Counted from the stretch's first letter, positions 1 to 11,812 are shown. The stretch is DNA of 64,000 nt from Prunus persica (GCF_000346465.2 NC_034016.1:2619352-2683351), one strand, 5' to 3'. Program-made: numbers and translations. The notes: a model not told the origin generated them from the letters alone.

Positions 1-779
1 AAAAAAAGAGGGGGATACAGAAAGAGAAAAGAAAGATAGAGACGAAATGAGAAATTAGGGGAGGAGAAACAGATGACACCTAACCCCCACCCTATGCGGC
101 ACTGAAGGGTGAGGGGCAACAATTTTCTTTTTAATGTACGGTAATATATACCTTTTTAATATCTAGTAATATTTCCCTATCTCATGTTAAAAAAGTATCT
201 AACCAAAAAACCAATCAAGACAATGCTTTGAGAGAGAGATACGATTGTTTCTACAATTTTGCTATCAACCAAGTAACTCAATTATTTGTCTTGTACATAT
301 TAAAAAAGAAAGAAAGTAAAACAAAACTCAATTATTGGAAAGAAATGAAATGGGCAAGCAGACATTATGCAAGGTAGTGGGTCCAAAGTCACCCAACTAA
401 TCAATTACATATTAAATGTTTGAATCACAATGTAAACCCCATAGCTTGTGTTAGCTGGAGCCTGGATCTTAGCTTAATTATAATTTGCCATTTTTAGCTG
501 GAAAATATCATCTATCTAGTTATCAAATTTGAGGAATTTAAAGCAAGATTAATGATATTGATAAAATAGAATACAAGGGTTACATTAGAGAAATCATGAG
601 AAAGAGGATGTGGAGAGAAGTGAGGTAGGTAACATATGTGGAAGGAAATGGGAACTGTTTGATGGACTCACATCCTCTCTGGATCAATCAATCCTGGTCG
701 TTCTCACGTAGTAAATGGGATGGGGGTTACATAATTATGATGATTGGACTAGTCATTACATTACAGTTTGTTTTTTATT
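1..779. other. Gene-free AT-rich sequence
   Basis: No coding region, RNA gene or clear repeat boundary was recognised here. The sequence is purine-rich at the very start and otherwise AT-rich. Confidence 0.6.
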
Positions 780-1421
780 TTTTTTAACAAGCGACAGCGC
801 CAAAAATTGCTTGCTAAACCCAAGTTCAGGTGTCGCGTAATAGTAAATCTTGGAAGTCGAGTATCGTATCCACAAAGAGCGGTGTTAAAGTGCACAAAAT
901 TCGTAAGATATATGTAACAAGAAGAATATGATTAAACGAGTAGAAGAAAAATCAATAATTAATAATAAACACCAAGACATTGAGGTTCCACCTTCAAAAT
1001 ACATACGTAAATCTCATTAGTTTGATTCTCACTATGACTGTACACAATTAAAACCCAATTTAATTTCGTTTAGAAAGAATTTCAAGCATAGCATGTACCT
1101 ACGACAACAACCTATCAAGAAACAATTTCAACGAAATCAAAACAATCTACTAATTTTCTGCAAATCTCATCAAAAGCATGGATGTTTTTACTATACTATA
1201 GGAAAAACATGATTAAACCTTTGAATAAGATTATCAAGCACCCATCAATCGATGAAAGAGAAAAACTAGAATTAAATTGAACAAATCCATAAATAAGAAT
1301 TTAACAATGAAGCTCCATTCGAATCAAACTAACAAAACAACATAGTATCTCGAAGGCTTTCCCCCTGGCCTTATCTAGGGAGTATGTTCTCCATAACAAA
1401 GAAAAATAACTCTAGATTAAA
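780..1421 (-). mobile_element. Possible LTR-retrotransposon remnant (primer-site-proximal sequence)
   Basis: Around 794-811 the bases GACAGCGCCAAAAATTG read on the minus strand as a TTTTTGGCGC-type motif, which resembles the primer-binding region of Athila/Tat Gypsy elements. The following text, with a 'cgtaatagtaaatctt' block and a 'gtatccaca' block, is of a kind I associate with untranslated regions of plant LTR elements. No LTR, target duplication or protein domain is visible, so this is only a weak family guess. Confidence 0.3.
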
Positions 1422-1928
1422 TGGCCAAAAGTCACTTTTGGTCCCTATAGTTTGGCACTTCAACTATTTTCAACCATGTAGTTTCAATTTCTTCAATTTT
1501 GCCATTGTAGTTTCATATTTGTAGCAATTCAAGGACATTAGTATTCTTGTCAATTTCTTTAATGATGCAAGGGGCAATTTTATCAACCCAAAATCCTTAA
1601 GCGTAAAAGCTTGTTTGAAATTCTCCCCATTTCATATTAGGGCTCGAAATTCAACCATTAATCCCAATTTTTAAAGAACTCTAAACCTAAATGACCGATT
1701 TCAAGCCCTAATATGAAATTATGGGAGTTTCAGACGAGCTCTTATGCCTAAGAATTTTGGGTTGACGAAATTGCCCCTTGCACCGTCAAAGAAATTAACA
1801 GAAATACCAACTTGTCCTTGAATTGCTATAAATATGAAACTACATTGTCAAAATTGACGGAATTGAAACTACAGGGTCAAAAGTGATTAAAGTGCTAAAC
1901 TACAAGGACCAAAAGTGACTTTTAGCCA
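1422..1928. mobile_element. 507-bp foldback (long inverted repeat) element
   Basis: The left end TGGCCAAAAGTCACTTTTGG is mirrored at the right end, whose reverse complement reads TGGCTAAAAGTCACTTTTGG. The complementarity continues inward through 'tagggctcgaaattcaacc' versus its inverted counterpart near 1700, so nearly the whole element can fold back. No transposase is present. A clear target duplication was not found, so the superfamily is open; a MULE-type or other non-autonomous DNA element is most likely. Confidence 0.75.
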
Positions 1929-2442
1929 TAAAAAACAAGTGTTTTGAGTCAAAAGTAGAATGTTTGAGACAGTACAAGTAGCACCCTTTAATATCAATCA
2001 AACCCTAATTACTTGAACTTCTTTTGTCTTCTTGGACTTGGACTTTCCTCTTTTCTTTTCTTCTTTCCTTTTGCTGTCAGTTTGTACTAGCCTTGGCAAT
2101 TAATTCCAATCAAACTGGTATTTTTGGTTTTTGTACTTCCTTTCTCTTGTTTTTATTATTGCCCAAATCTAATGCCCATATAAATCAAACACTCTGTGAG
2201 AACCTGTAAAATATATATATATATTTATTCATACTATATATATTAATTATTTATTAATATAAAATTTTCTTATTTAAATATTTATTGTGAAGATTTATAT
2301 GTTATTAAATTTTAAGCCTAGTATGAGATTATCCCTTTCGTTGCAAGATGACACCATTCTTGTTATCTACGTGTAGAGACTTAGAATTGATTTTAATCAA
2401 ATCATCATTGTCATGTCACCTTGCATGCTAGTAACAAGTGAT
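1929..2442. other. AT-rich gene-free sequence
   Basis: No gene is supported. A 61-codon open frame here is leucine/phenylalanine-rich by composition and has no recognisable domain. Confidence 0.5.
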
Positions 2443-2583
2443 GTTGTGATATCATTGGTCAAAGGTGGATGACTCACATTATTCCTTTATCTTTCTATCT
2501 TATCTTTTGAAGGTGGTGTTGTGATATCATTGGCCGAAGAGGAATGAGTCATATTATTCCCTTACTTTTCTATCTTATCTTTT
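2443..2583. repeat. 75-bp tandem duplication, two imperfect copies
   Basis: 'gttgtgatatcattgg' begins both units, at 2443 and 2518, and both end in 'ctatcttatctttt'. The copies differ at scattered positions, so the duplication is old. Confidence 0.8.
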
Positions 2584-2713
2584 GGTGGTTTAAAATATTG
2601 TATATATAAATATTATTTGGGTGCATCCATAGCCTCTCCTATAAGTACCATGTTTCCATACTTCAATCATTCATTCCAATCCTTTAAGATAGATTTCTAC
2701 CATGAAGTAGTGT

Positions 2714-2714
<1 letters not shown>

Positions 2715-2773
<59 letters not shown>
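2715..2773. repeat. (AG)n microsatellite
   Basis: About 29 uninterrupted AG dinucleotides. Confidence 0.97.
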
Positions 2774-2776
<3 letters not shown>

Positions 2777-3137
2777 AAGAAAAGAAACAAGATGAAGAGC
2801 ATGTGTGTTTGTCTTGTAATATTTCATACTTATCATGGTGAGCGGTGGTTTGCTCATCCCTCACCTATTTTATTTTTCATATCAATTAGTGGGCAAGACA
2901 AGGTCGAGACCAGATAAGTTGGATTAGTTTAGAGTGATAAACTTTTATTTATATCTTGTACACTTGTAAGATTATTATAATTTTTTTTAATAAATATAAT
3001 GGTAATGTATTTTAACCAATTTTTCAATCTTTTTATTTATTTCTTTCAATTCACGCACCTTGATTCTAGAATATTCTTTATTTCTAGAATGAGGAGTGGC
3101 ACACCCTACAAACACATCATTAATTAGGTCTTTGTTT

Positions 3138-3660
3138 TTATGGAACCTCGACGGTATGAGGATAAATTTTATTAATTAAAAATCAAACTAGTACAACGAG
3201 GGGGACATAAATCAAAACCATGCAAGAAAAGAGAACCTGAAATAAAAGAACGACAATTAACGAAAATGATAATGCGTAACTGAAGAAAGATCTTGAACAT
3301 AAGCATTGGCAGCAAATGAAGGAACCGATGACCACCAATAATAAGCATCATGAGTCGCACCAATAATAAGGCATCAGCTACACAATTACTCTCACGAAAA
3401 ATATGGGAGACAAAAAAAAAAATCATCTAACAAAGTTTCCATAAACAATTGTTCCAATCAACCAGCAAATACCAAGGAACATCCGAAGGAGATGATAGAT
3501 AATGAAGCACCAAAGTGGAGTTTGTCTCCAACCAAATGTGATGCCACTCATGAACCCAAGCAACACGATAGCCTCAATCATTGCCAGAACCTCTGCCGCA
3601 ATGGAACTGGGAAATTTAGTCCACGAAGCAAAAGCACCCAAAACTTTTTCATGATAATCT
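3138..3660 (-). pseudogene. LINE (L1-type) 3' fragment with degenerate RNase H domain
   Basis: On the minus strand two short frames carry pieces of the C-terminal RNase H domain common in plant L1 elements. The first piece, near 3560-3640, reads PSSIAAEVLAMIEAIVL. The second, near 3360-3420, reads FVSHIFRESNCVADALL, matching the family's SHIxRExNxVADALAN signature. Between them another frame reads IWLETNSTLVLHYL, the family's E-x-D-S block with D changed to N. The pieces lie in different frames with stops, so the fragment is dead. The reverse transcriptase is absent, as expected for a 5'-truncated copy. Its low-coordinate end (minus-strand 3' side) is near 3140-3180 and no poly(A) tail is obvious. 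Confidence 0.65.
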
Positions 3661-5848
3661 CGAAAAATGCCAACAAAACCCGCCCATTTAAGGTGTTATT
3701 ATTCTATTATTTTGTGAGGATTAGATGGGATAAATGACTTTTTATGTTGGGGAGATTATGAGGGATTAGTTATAAGGTGTTATTATCCTACCATTTTGTG
3801 GGGATTAGATGGGATAAATTTAATTCATGAGTAATCTATCTTCTACCTTCAACTTGACTATAAAAAAAATTCATTTCTTTCTCAAACATGCTTCAAATAT
3901 AAGGAATATCCAATCCAATGCAATTCTAATTACCAAACAGGGCCTAAATGCTTAAAATCTACTGCAGCATGCACACAACTATAACTATTAGCCAAATTAC
4001 ATTTTGTCCATATGTTATTGGATTTCCTTGTTTGGGCTTAGCCCTGATATGGACGACATGCACTTGGGCTTGAAATGAAACGTCATCAGAATTTCTCCCA
4101 ATTCTCTCAACAAATGAGACCCAGGTTTAAAGCCTTCACGTGCTATGGCCTTTCATGTGAAACCTTGCTGACTTCTTTATCTTTGTTCTGTACACACGTG
4201 GCAATTTTAATTGCTTTTTCTCTCTCTCCGTTTAGAAAAAAAAAAAAAAAATTTGTTTAGGGTATCAAACTTTTCACAGCATGTTTCTCATCCTTCGTGG
4301 GAGTAGGAAAGCCACGGGAACTTGAGTAACGCTTACCGGATTGAAAATTTGTTTGGATACTCACCGGCAGCAGCCTACCCCTTTACGAAGTAGCCATGGA
4401 TTTTCATTTTTTCTGTTGAATGTTGTTTAATGGAATTCCTTGTGATCCAAGAAAAAGAAAGAACACAAAAAGAAAAAAAACCTCCTATTAATTCATCAGA
4501 GTCTTCTTTGTTGTTGTCTTCATCTTCTTTTCTTCCCTCAATTTGTTGTTTTTGAAATTTAGGGATTTTTTTCGTGAAGTATCAGTTAGGGATTTGCAAT
4601 TGAGTATTATGAATTATCAATTACGATTTGCCATTAATTTTGGTGTTCATGCTTGATTGCATTATCAAAAAGGATTTCCAATTAATTTTGTTGTTGTTCT
4701 TGCTTATATAAATAATGAATTATCAATTAAGGATTTGATGAATTAATTAACTGTTGATATATTGTTGTCTTCTATATATTATTCAATAGGTGTATTTTTT
4801 TTTGTTATCAATGAAATTTTCTTTTTTCCTTTTAGGTTTTGTACATACGTAAATTTAGCGCACCCCAATTATATATACAATTATGATTTGTAGCGGTGGA
4901 ATCGATGACTTAGGGCTTTTATCTCATTGAATATTTTGTTTAATCTTTGTGCTTAACTGATTTTTAGTTTATTTTAGTTAAATTGAAAGCAATTAATCTC
5001 TGTTAATGAGTGAAGATATTTTGGAATTAGGTTGTTCTAATCAATTTTTGTGTGGATACAATCTCGTTCCTAGGTGTCTATACTTCAATAGATTCATTGG
5101 ATTACGAATTTAATTTAATTTCAATTAATCTACTATAAGAATCTGTCATCAAAAGTAGCCCATTACTTTCACTACAACGATGTTTCATAACAAAGCAAAA
5201 AAGGCAAACAAGTTTAATTATTTTTGGATAGTGAACTGAGCGGCTTCTAAATCTAATCAAAGGCTTTATGCAGGACCAAAGCAAATACTTTTGTTTTTTT
5301 ATACCTTTCCGGCTTTCAATTGCCTTGTGCATGTAAAACTTTGGTTGCGTTTCTCTTCTTCCAAATGAAAAAGTTTTCTGCATGCTCGAAAGTTAAAGGC
5401 AGATATACCTAGAATCTCACAGTTTTTAGCACCCTACTTTGAATCTTTATACTTTGAAGTTCCCAAGTTGTTCACCATGGAGATGGAGGTAGGCAAGATG
5501 GAGTTCTCTTCTTTCTTAAACAGAATAAAGCTAGCCCTACCTCGCATTTCATTCAACGAAGATATGACCTTGGCATTGCGATGTCCACAGTATATTGAAA
5601 TTAATATCGAAGGTCAATTTTAATAGATAACGTATTAGTGGAGTTGTAGGGTTTGCAAATCACTTCAAATAGGCAGTTGCTATTGATCACTAGTATTATT
5701 TGCATAAAGAACACATGCGTATATGTGTGAGAAAGAGACCTTAGATATCGGGCACTGGCTTTTAGCATGTTAGTTCTCAACGTTAATTAAGTACCATAGA
5801 TTACCATATCTCTATAGACATAGATTCATGCACATATTTTTTTTTTTG
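3661..5848. other. Gene-free sequence with minor repeats
   Basis: Two copies of a 46-bp block ending 'gattagatgggataaat' sit about 85 bp apart (3690-3735 and 3775-3820). The remainder is AT-rich with short poly-T and poly-A runs. No gene, RNA or transposon terminus was recognised. Confidence 0.5.
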
Positions 5849-6149
5849 TGAGGGATACCCTTTAGGGTACCTTACGATTTTTTTCTCAAAGATCCAAACC
5901 ATTTACTTTTTAAGTATACATTCATAAATTATCCTTGCAAAAAATTAGACAAATCGGAAATCGGTTCGACATCCAATTGTGTCCTACAAAATTAATGAAC
6001 ACAATGTTTCAAGAAAGTACTAAAATTTCAATAATTCAATTGAGTGATCAAATGATATCGGATTCAAGTGATTTTTTGTAGAGATGATCTTTGAGTGAAA
6101 ATCTACAAAGTAAAAGGTTTGGATTAGTGAAATACAATACGGAGTGGGC
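5849..6149. mobile_element. Dispersed repeat, copy 1 (interrupted by the hAT element)
   Basis: This stretch aligns forward to 36452-36751 over its full length, with shared blocks such as 'caaatcggaaa', 'catccaattgtgtcctac' and 'gattcaagtgattttttg'. The repeat resumes after the hAT insertion at 9726-9790, where 'cctacaaggg' continues the sequence seen uninterrupted in copy 2 at 36751. The 9735-9790 terminus is the inverted counterpart of the 36417-36465 terminus, so the family has inverted ends and looks like a non-autonomous DNA element. Confidence 0.75.
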
Positions 6150-6303
6150 TCTATACGCAGTGGCGAATCCAGAAAATTTCCTTCCAAGGGTCAACGTCTA
6201 AAGGTTAAAATTTTTTTTATACAAAATACACCCATAAAAATGAAATGAAAATATTATAATTCATAATTCCACATTACAATTGTCCACGATGAGTTTTCAT
6301 ATT

Positions 6304-8581
6304 CTAAAAACGTAGCATTATAGTTTCATTATCAATACAAGCAAACACATCTTTTTTAATATAAACAAGTAAGCTATCACTCAACCATTGATCTCCCATT
6401 CGGTTGCGAAGTGGACCTTTCACAATATTCATAGAAGAAAATGCTCTCTCCATAGAAGCAGTTGCAACAGGTAAAGTTAATGCTAATGTGATAAGCAAAT
6501 AAACAGAATTATATTTTCTATGCAACCATTTCTCCACCATTTATCTTGCAAGGCTACCAATCCCATTCAATTGAGAAAAATCGGTCATCGCACACATATG
6601 ATTAATATAAATCTTAAGTTGATCTTCAAGTGCCAAGAGATCTCGGGAATTAAAATCTTGAGGATAAAATTCAGCAAAATGAAATAGCTTTTGTTTGTCA
6701 AAAGCTAAGAATGAATCATCCGGACTCAAACATGTCAAACAAAGAAGTAACTCAGTATTTACCTCATTGAAGCGATGATTTAATTCCGCAAGTTGCCACT
6801 CAATGATTTGAATAAAGATGTCCACACGATAATGATGGAGGTGTGTTATTATAGGAGCTCTCCGATGTGATCTCCACTAAGCAACATATGCACCATCCAT
6901 GTTTGGAACCAAGATATCATGTTTGCCACAAAAGGAAGATACTTGATCAAGCAAGGCTTCAAATGCATTCTCTCTCATGTGTTGTAGTTGGTTCTTGCAA
7001 ACTTTGTCTAACGTCATTGCATTCCCAATATCTTGGTCTTTCCTTTGTAATGCTTGTGACAAATCATTTGTGGCTCCCAATATAGATCTCATGAAAAATA
7101 GGTGAAATACAAACTCAAAAGATTGTATTACTCCCAATGACCTATTTGTTTCACCTAGATTACCAGTGGAGCCATCCTCAATAATCAATTTGAGCACTTT
7201 CACAGTAGATTTAAACATGGAGATGATACTAAGTAATGTACCATAATGTGAGTTCCAACGTGTATCACCGAGACGCTTGAGACAAGTTTCTTGATTTAAG
7301 CCTCGCCCTGTTGGAAAAGTATCTTTTTCAAGAGATTCTGTAATATCCTTTTGTAGTTGATCTCTAAGCATGTCACAACGCTGACACGATGCTCTAACAA
7401 TATTAACCAAGCTATTGCAAGATGTGAAGAAAGTGGCAATATCAGCATTTCCCTTTGCCCCGGCCATAAGAGCTAATTGAAGTTGATGTGCAAAACAGTG
7501 AATATAATAGGCATAAGAATTTTCTCTCAAAATCTGTGTTTTAAGACCATTGAACTCACCTTCAAGTTACTAGCTCCATCACATCCTTGTCCTCTTAGTA
7601 TGGAAATGCTCAATTCCTCTCTTGCAAAAATGTGTCAATAGCCTCCTTGAGTGAATTTGATGCAGTATCGCTAACATGTTGAATGCCCCCAAACCTCTAA
7701 ATTACATCCCCACTTTTGTCTACATAACGAAACACCACCGCCATCTGTTCTTTTATTGACACATCACATGATTCATCAACTAATAAAGAGAATAATATAA
7801 CATCCATATCCTTGATGATTTTCTTAATAGTTTCAGTGGCACAAGCATTCACAAGATATTTTTGAATTGTTGGAGCTATTAACTTGAGATTCTCAGGAGT
7901 ATTTTCTAACACAACCGAGTTAACTTTCTCATCATGATCAGCAAGAAATTATAAGAGCTCTAAATAATTCCCCTTGTTGCTTGAAGTGTCACTCTCATCA
8001 TGCCCATGAAAAGGAAGACCTTGCCTCAATAAAAATCTCACACAATCAAGAGAAGCTATCAAACAAATATGATAATCAATACGAGCTTGCTCTGATTGCT
8101 TTATCAAAACTATTCGGATGTGTTGCTTTTGATTTATAAGATCCACACAATATTGTCTAGATTGATTATGAACACTTCCAATAGGTCCAACATGTTGCCT
8201 AATTTTATCTTTCTTCTTCCAATTCCTAAAACCTATCTCAGTGAAGGCGTTGCTACACCCTTGGCCAATTCTGAAATTGGATTTGAAGAGATAACAATAA
8301 AGGCAAAATGCAGCATCTTTACTAATACTGTACTCCAACCAGTCAAACTCATCAAACCACTTGACATTATCATACGCTGAAAGATCAGTTTGTGGAAATG
8401 TGTGATCCTTGGGCTGACATGGACCCTTTTGTAGATATGCTCTTCGAACTTCATCTCTAATGTTAGGATCATAATCCAACATTTGAGGTCGAAGTTCAGG
8501 ATCCTCAATAAGATTAGCCAAGATATCTTGCAACTCACTTTCTTTCGAATTATCCACATCTCTCGAAATCAAACTACCCAC
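6304..8581 (-). pseudogene. hAT transposase pseudogene (TTF zinc-finger / DUF4371 / hAT C-terminal)
   Basis: It would have cut and pasted the surrounding element in the nucleus. Reading 8581 to 6304 on the minus strand, the domains are in normal order. A TTF-type zinc finger lies near 8250-8400 (WFDEFDWLEYS..., CLYCYLF). A DUF4371/RNase H-like core spans about 8000-6880, with LLVDESCDVSIKEQMAVVFRYVD and the conserved YYIHCFAHQLQLAL. The C-terminal hAT dimerisation region lies at 6304-6540, with LPVATASMERAFSSM and LRNRMGDQW. It is broken in many places. In-frame stops lie at 7949-7951, 7697-7699, 6877-6879 and 6541-6543. At least one frameshift lies between about 7690 and 7530, because the two sides are in different frames. 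Relatives are annotated as zinc finger MYM-type protein 1-like in plants. No intact start region was identified upstream of 8581. Confidence 0.9.
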
Positions 8582-8689
8582 ATTATCCGAACTAGAAGTT
8601 GTTGATGCAAATCTTCTCTTAAAGTATCATTCCAAAATTGTATTGGTAGAAATAACCAATCAAGGATCAACAATATAAAAAAGACATAA

Positions 8690-9050
8690 TTTATGCAAAC
8701 TAACCAAAATAAAATCCAACAACTAATCAAATTTACCAATTATAATCTAACATAAAACACTAATTTATTCTAACTAACTAACCAAAATCAGAATCCCTAA
8801 TTTATTCAAACTAACCAAGAGATATAATCTAACATAAAAGTAAAGCCCTAATTTATTCTAACTAACTAACCAAAACCAAAACCCCTAATTTGAAACTAAC
8901 CAAAATATAATCTAACATACAAATAAAACACTAATTTATTCAAACTAACTAACCAAAACCAAAACCCCTAATTTATTCAAACTAACATAAGAGTATAGCC
9001 CTAATTTATTTAAACTAACAAACTAAAATAAGATCTCAACAACAAACAAC
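8690..9050. repeat. Degenerate tandem repeat in the hAT 5' region
   Basis: Units built from 'aaactaaccaaaa' and 'cccctaatttattc' recur about five times at irregular spacing of roughly 60-80 bp. It lies between the transposase and the right terminus of the hAT element. Confidence 0.7.
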
Positions 9051-9414
9051 AACATCAACAACTAATCAAGAAAAACACAAACATATAAGAATATTTACTA
9101 ATTAATTAAAGCATAACAAAATATGATAACATACTTTCAAATTTGAGGGACAAATCCAGCTTTAAAATCAAATTGAATTTGGAAGTCACTTATTTAATTT
9201 TCTGATGCCCGCATCAGCTGCCGGATTTGTGAGGGTGGAGGGGAAGCCACTGTTGAATTGGAGGTTGGTTTTTTTAGTTGGGGTTGGGATTTAGGGTTGA
9301 GAACTTGAGATTGAGAAGTTGAAATAAGTTGAAACTGATTTGGGGAGGGGGGAAGTATCGGGCAACACAGCAGCAGCTGTGTTAATTTTTTATTTTTATT
9401 TCTAAACCTGTGCC

Positions 9415-9547
9415 AAAATGATGTCGTTTTGGCCAAGTGTTATTAAAAATAAAAAAAAACAAAACAAAAAAACGTGAGTGCAACGACGTCGTTTTGACAT
9501 CCAGCGTGCAAAAAAAACACTTAAATAAAACGACGTCGTTTTGACGT
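9415..9547. promoter_or_regulatory. Three copies of a palindromic ACGT-core motif
   Basis: The core CGACGTCGTTTTG occurs at about 9484-9496 and 9530-9542, and a variant TGATGTCGTTTTG at 9419-9431. ACGACGTCGT is a perfect palindrome with an ACGT core, the kind bound by plant bZIP factors. The copies lie 5' of the minus-strand transposase, where its promoter would be. A regulatory role is inference. Confidence 0.4.
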
Positions 9548-9725
9548 CGAGTGAACAAAAAAAAAAAGGACGCTGCGCAAATCTCTCCCAGCTGCACAGA
9601 AGTTGCCCCGTTGGGGCATTTCGTCGAACACCCTGCGAGGGTCAACTTGGGCTGCTCTAATGGAGGATTTTCAGAGGTTGCAGGGGTCAATTGATCACCC
9701 TTGCTCTTCTATGGATCCACCTATG

Positions 9726-9790
9726 CCTACAAGGGTATCCCTCAAAATAAGTTTATTTGAAGGATCCCTCAACTGAAGCTATATATATAT
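9726..9790. mobile_element. Right terminus of dispersed repeat copy 1
   Basis: It continues the element interrupted by the hAT insertion. 'ggtatccctcaaaata' and 'ttatttgaaggatccctca' are the reverse complement of the terminus at 36417-36465. It ends in an (AT)n run, as copy 2 begins next to a (TA)n run. Confidence 0.65.
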
Positions 9791-10913
9791 ATTAGCAAGA
9801 CTCCTTTTTTATAAATAGTATTTAAAGGGATGCTATCATTGGGCTCACTCCAAGATATGATTCAATGAAAACTATTTAGTTTTTAGAAACTCGTTTAAGA
9901 ATCATTCATGTAAAAAATAAAAAAAACTTCGAAATCAGAAATTGTTTGACCATTTGATTATTATAATGACCATTTTATTGTTTATTACAAAAATTTGTAA
10001 CTTAACAGTTAAATCATTATTTCTGATCTCGTTAATTTTTTGTAAGGGTGATTTTTGAATGTGATCCTAAAAATTGAGTGCTTCAAATTATTGAATTGCA
10101 TTCATAGTTGGGCCCACATGCCAACATTTTTTGTGAATAGTAAGAAGGTATCTTCTTGATGATAAAATTTCTCATATAGAAAATTTGAAAACATAAGGTA
10201 TCATCTTAGTTATGTTTTATGTACATAGAGGCATATATATAATATCCACAGTATGTCTTAAGAACATACACTAAAATCATCTTATTACTTGAAAGTGTAG
10301 TGACATATCGTTTTTTTCTATCTTTGTATGACATGTTTTTTTGGTTAAAATATTGTTTTTATTATTAGGTAAGTCAGAGAATTTATTTTTTCTGCTACTT
10401 CTATGAATGGAATTCATTAACTACTATAGAATCTAGGTAGGATTTCCATTTACTTAAGATTTAGGCTCATGATTAGATCTCAAGTAGCCTAAGAACATAC
10501 ACTAAAATTGTTGCCCACTAAACCCTGAGTAACTACAAAAGATCATGCATGCTCATATGTACCAAAAATGATTAAAGAAAAATTCATATGAAATAAAAAG
10601 AAATTCAAATAGGTTGTATGATATGCTAGCATTGTGTATACTCGATGGAAGCCATGGATGTGGATAGGTATAATCTCATATATGAAAAGATCACAATAAG
10701 TTACAAATTAAAAGTGAATGGTTGACTATTAATACCATCGAAATCTTTTGTGACCGATAAATCATTGATGGTTGAAAGTGAGTCATTTATTACTAATTGA
10801 ACTAAGAACTTTTTAAATTAAAATTCACACACTTAAATGGGTTTATTAGACCTCATCTCACCTAATGTATTAAATCGAAGTGGTTAAGTTTAGTAGTGAA
10901 ATTACCTGTAGGA
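9791..10913. other. Gene-free sequence with dispersed-repeat character
   Basis: The part 9795-10170 has 'ttgggctcac' near its left and 'gggcccacat' near its right, with 'cgttaattttttgtaaggg' in between. This resembles the dispersed repeat at 5.85 kb in inverse orientation but is much more diverged. No gene is supported. Confidence 0.4.
10259..10508. repeat. Perfect 19-bp direct repeat flanking 212 bp
   Basis: 'taagaacatacactaaaat' occurs at 10259-10277 and again at 10490-10508. A repeat of this length is compatible with the target duplication of a short retroposed insert, but the enclosed 212 bp has no clear tail or pol III boxes. Confidence 0.6.
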
Positions 10914-11347
10914 TGAAAGGACCCGCTCCGAATTTTCTCAAAACCCGAGACGAACCCTTTGAAATTCCTGATATCACCCCGATGCCAGGCCCACTTACTA
11001 AAAACCGAGACTTCCTGCCGAAATTTCGGCAGAGTCTCCCCTATAAATTGGACATTTTCTAAAATTTCAACTTGCATAAAAACGCATTTAATATCCACAA
11101 CTGGCAGCATGCACAATATAATTTCATGCAATTCACACAAATGGCCTTCGGCCTTCCAATAATTCTCCAACAACTACCAAACAATTCAAATACAAAATAT
11201 GACTAATATTTAGTCTGCAGCTGCACCTAATAACCTCAGGCTGCCTACGTACCCTCCTTGAGGGATCAAGCCACACGTAGTTCTTCCCTAAAACTCAATT
11301 CCACACTTGGGCGATACCTTATTTCACTTCTCTGTATTTCACATATT

Positions 11348-11812
11348 CTCCCCATACGCCGGTACAACCAACGCCACGTATGGGGCCTGTCAACACGCCG
11401 GATAACCTACGCCACGTGCGACCATGCCATACTATCATAATATCTCCCCATACACTGGTACAACCAACGCCACGTATGGGGCCTGTCCCAACGCCGGATA
11501 ACCTACGCCACGCGGGACCTCAATATCATATCACGAATCTCCCCATACGCCGGTACAACCAACGCCACGTATGGGGTCTGTCGACACGCCGGATAACCTA
11601 CGCCACGTGCGACCTCAACACAATATCACATAGCTCCCTATACGCCGGTACAACCAACGTCACGTATGGGGCCTGTCTCAACGCCGGATAACCTACGCCA
11701 CGTGAGACCTAATCATCATATTGCAAATCTCCCCATACGCCGGTACAACCAACGCCACATATGGGGTCTGTCCCAACGCCGGATAACCTACACCACGCGG
11801 GACCTAACTTTC
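11348..11812. repeat. Five-unit, 95-bp tandem array inside the solo LTR
   Basis: Units start at 11348, 11444, 11539, 11634 and 11729, giving periods of 96, 95, 95 and 95. Each unit has the block order CTCCCCATACGCCGGTACAA, CCAACGCCACGTATGGGG, then AACGCCGGATAACCTACGCC. The CCCCATAC and GTATGGGG segments of a unit are inverted, so each unit can form a hairpin. Units differ by a few substitutions. They abut with no unique spacers. Confidence 0.95.

Larger units (their letters stand above)
6158..9725 (-). mobile_element. hAT transposon, 3.57 kb, inactive
   Basis: The left end reads CAGTGGCGAATCCAGAAAA; the reverse complement of the right end reads CATAGGTGGATCCATAGAA, an imperfect hAT terminal inverted repeat. 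The flanking octamers are TCTATACG (6150-6157) and CCTACAAG (9726-9733), five of eight matching, as for a decayed 8-bp target duplication. The interior encodes a hAT transposase on the minus strand. The inferred empty site matches the paralogous repeat at 36.75 kb, which independently supports both boundaries. Confidence 0.85.

Noticed and set aside
2617..2841. 74-codon frame with an Arg-Glu repeat
   Set aside because: It is the (AG)n microsatellite read as codons.
11348..11812. CRISPR-like array
   Set aside because: The 95-bp units abut without unique spacers and lie in a plant LTR; this is an ordinary tandem repeat.
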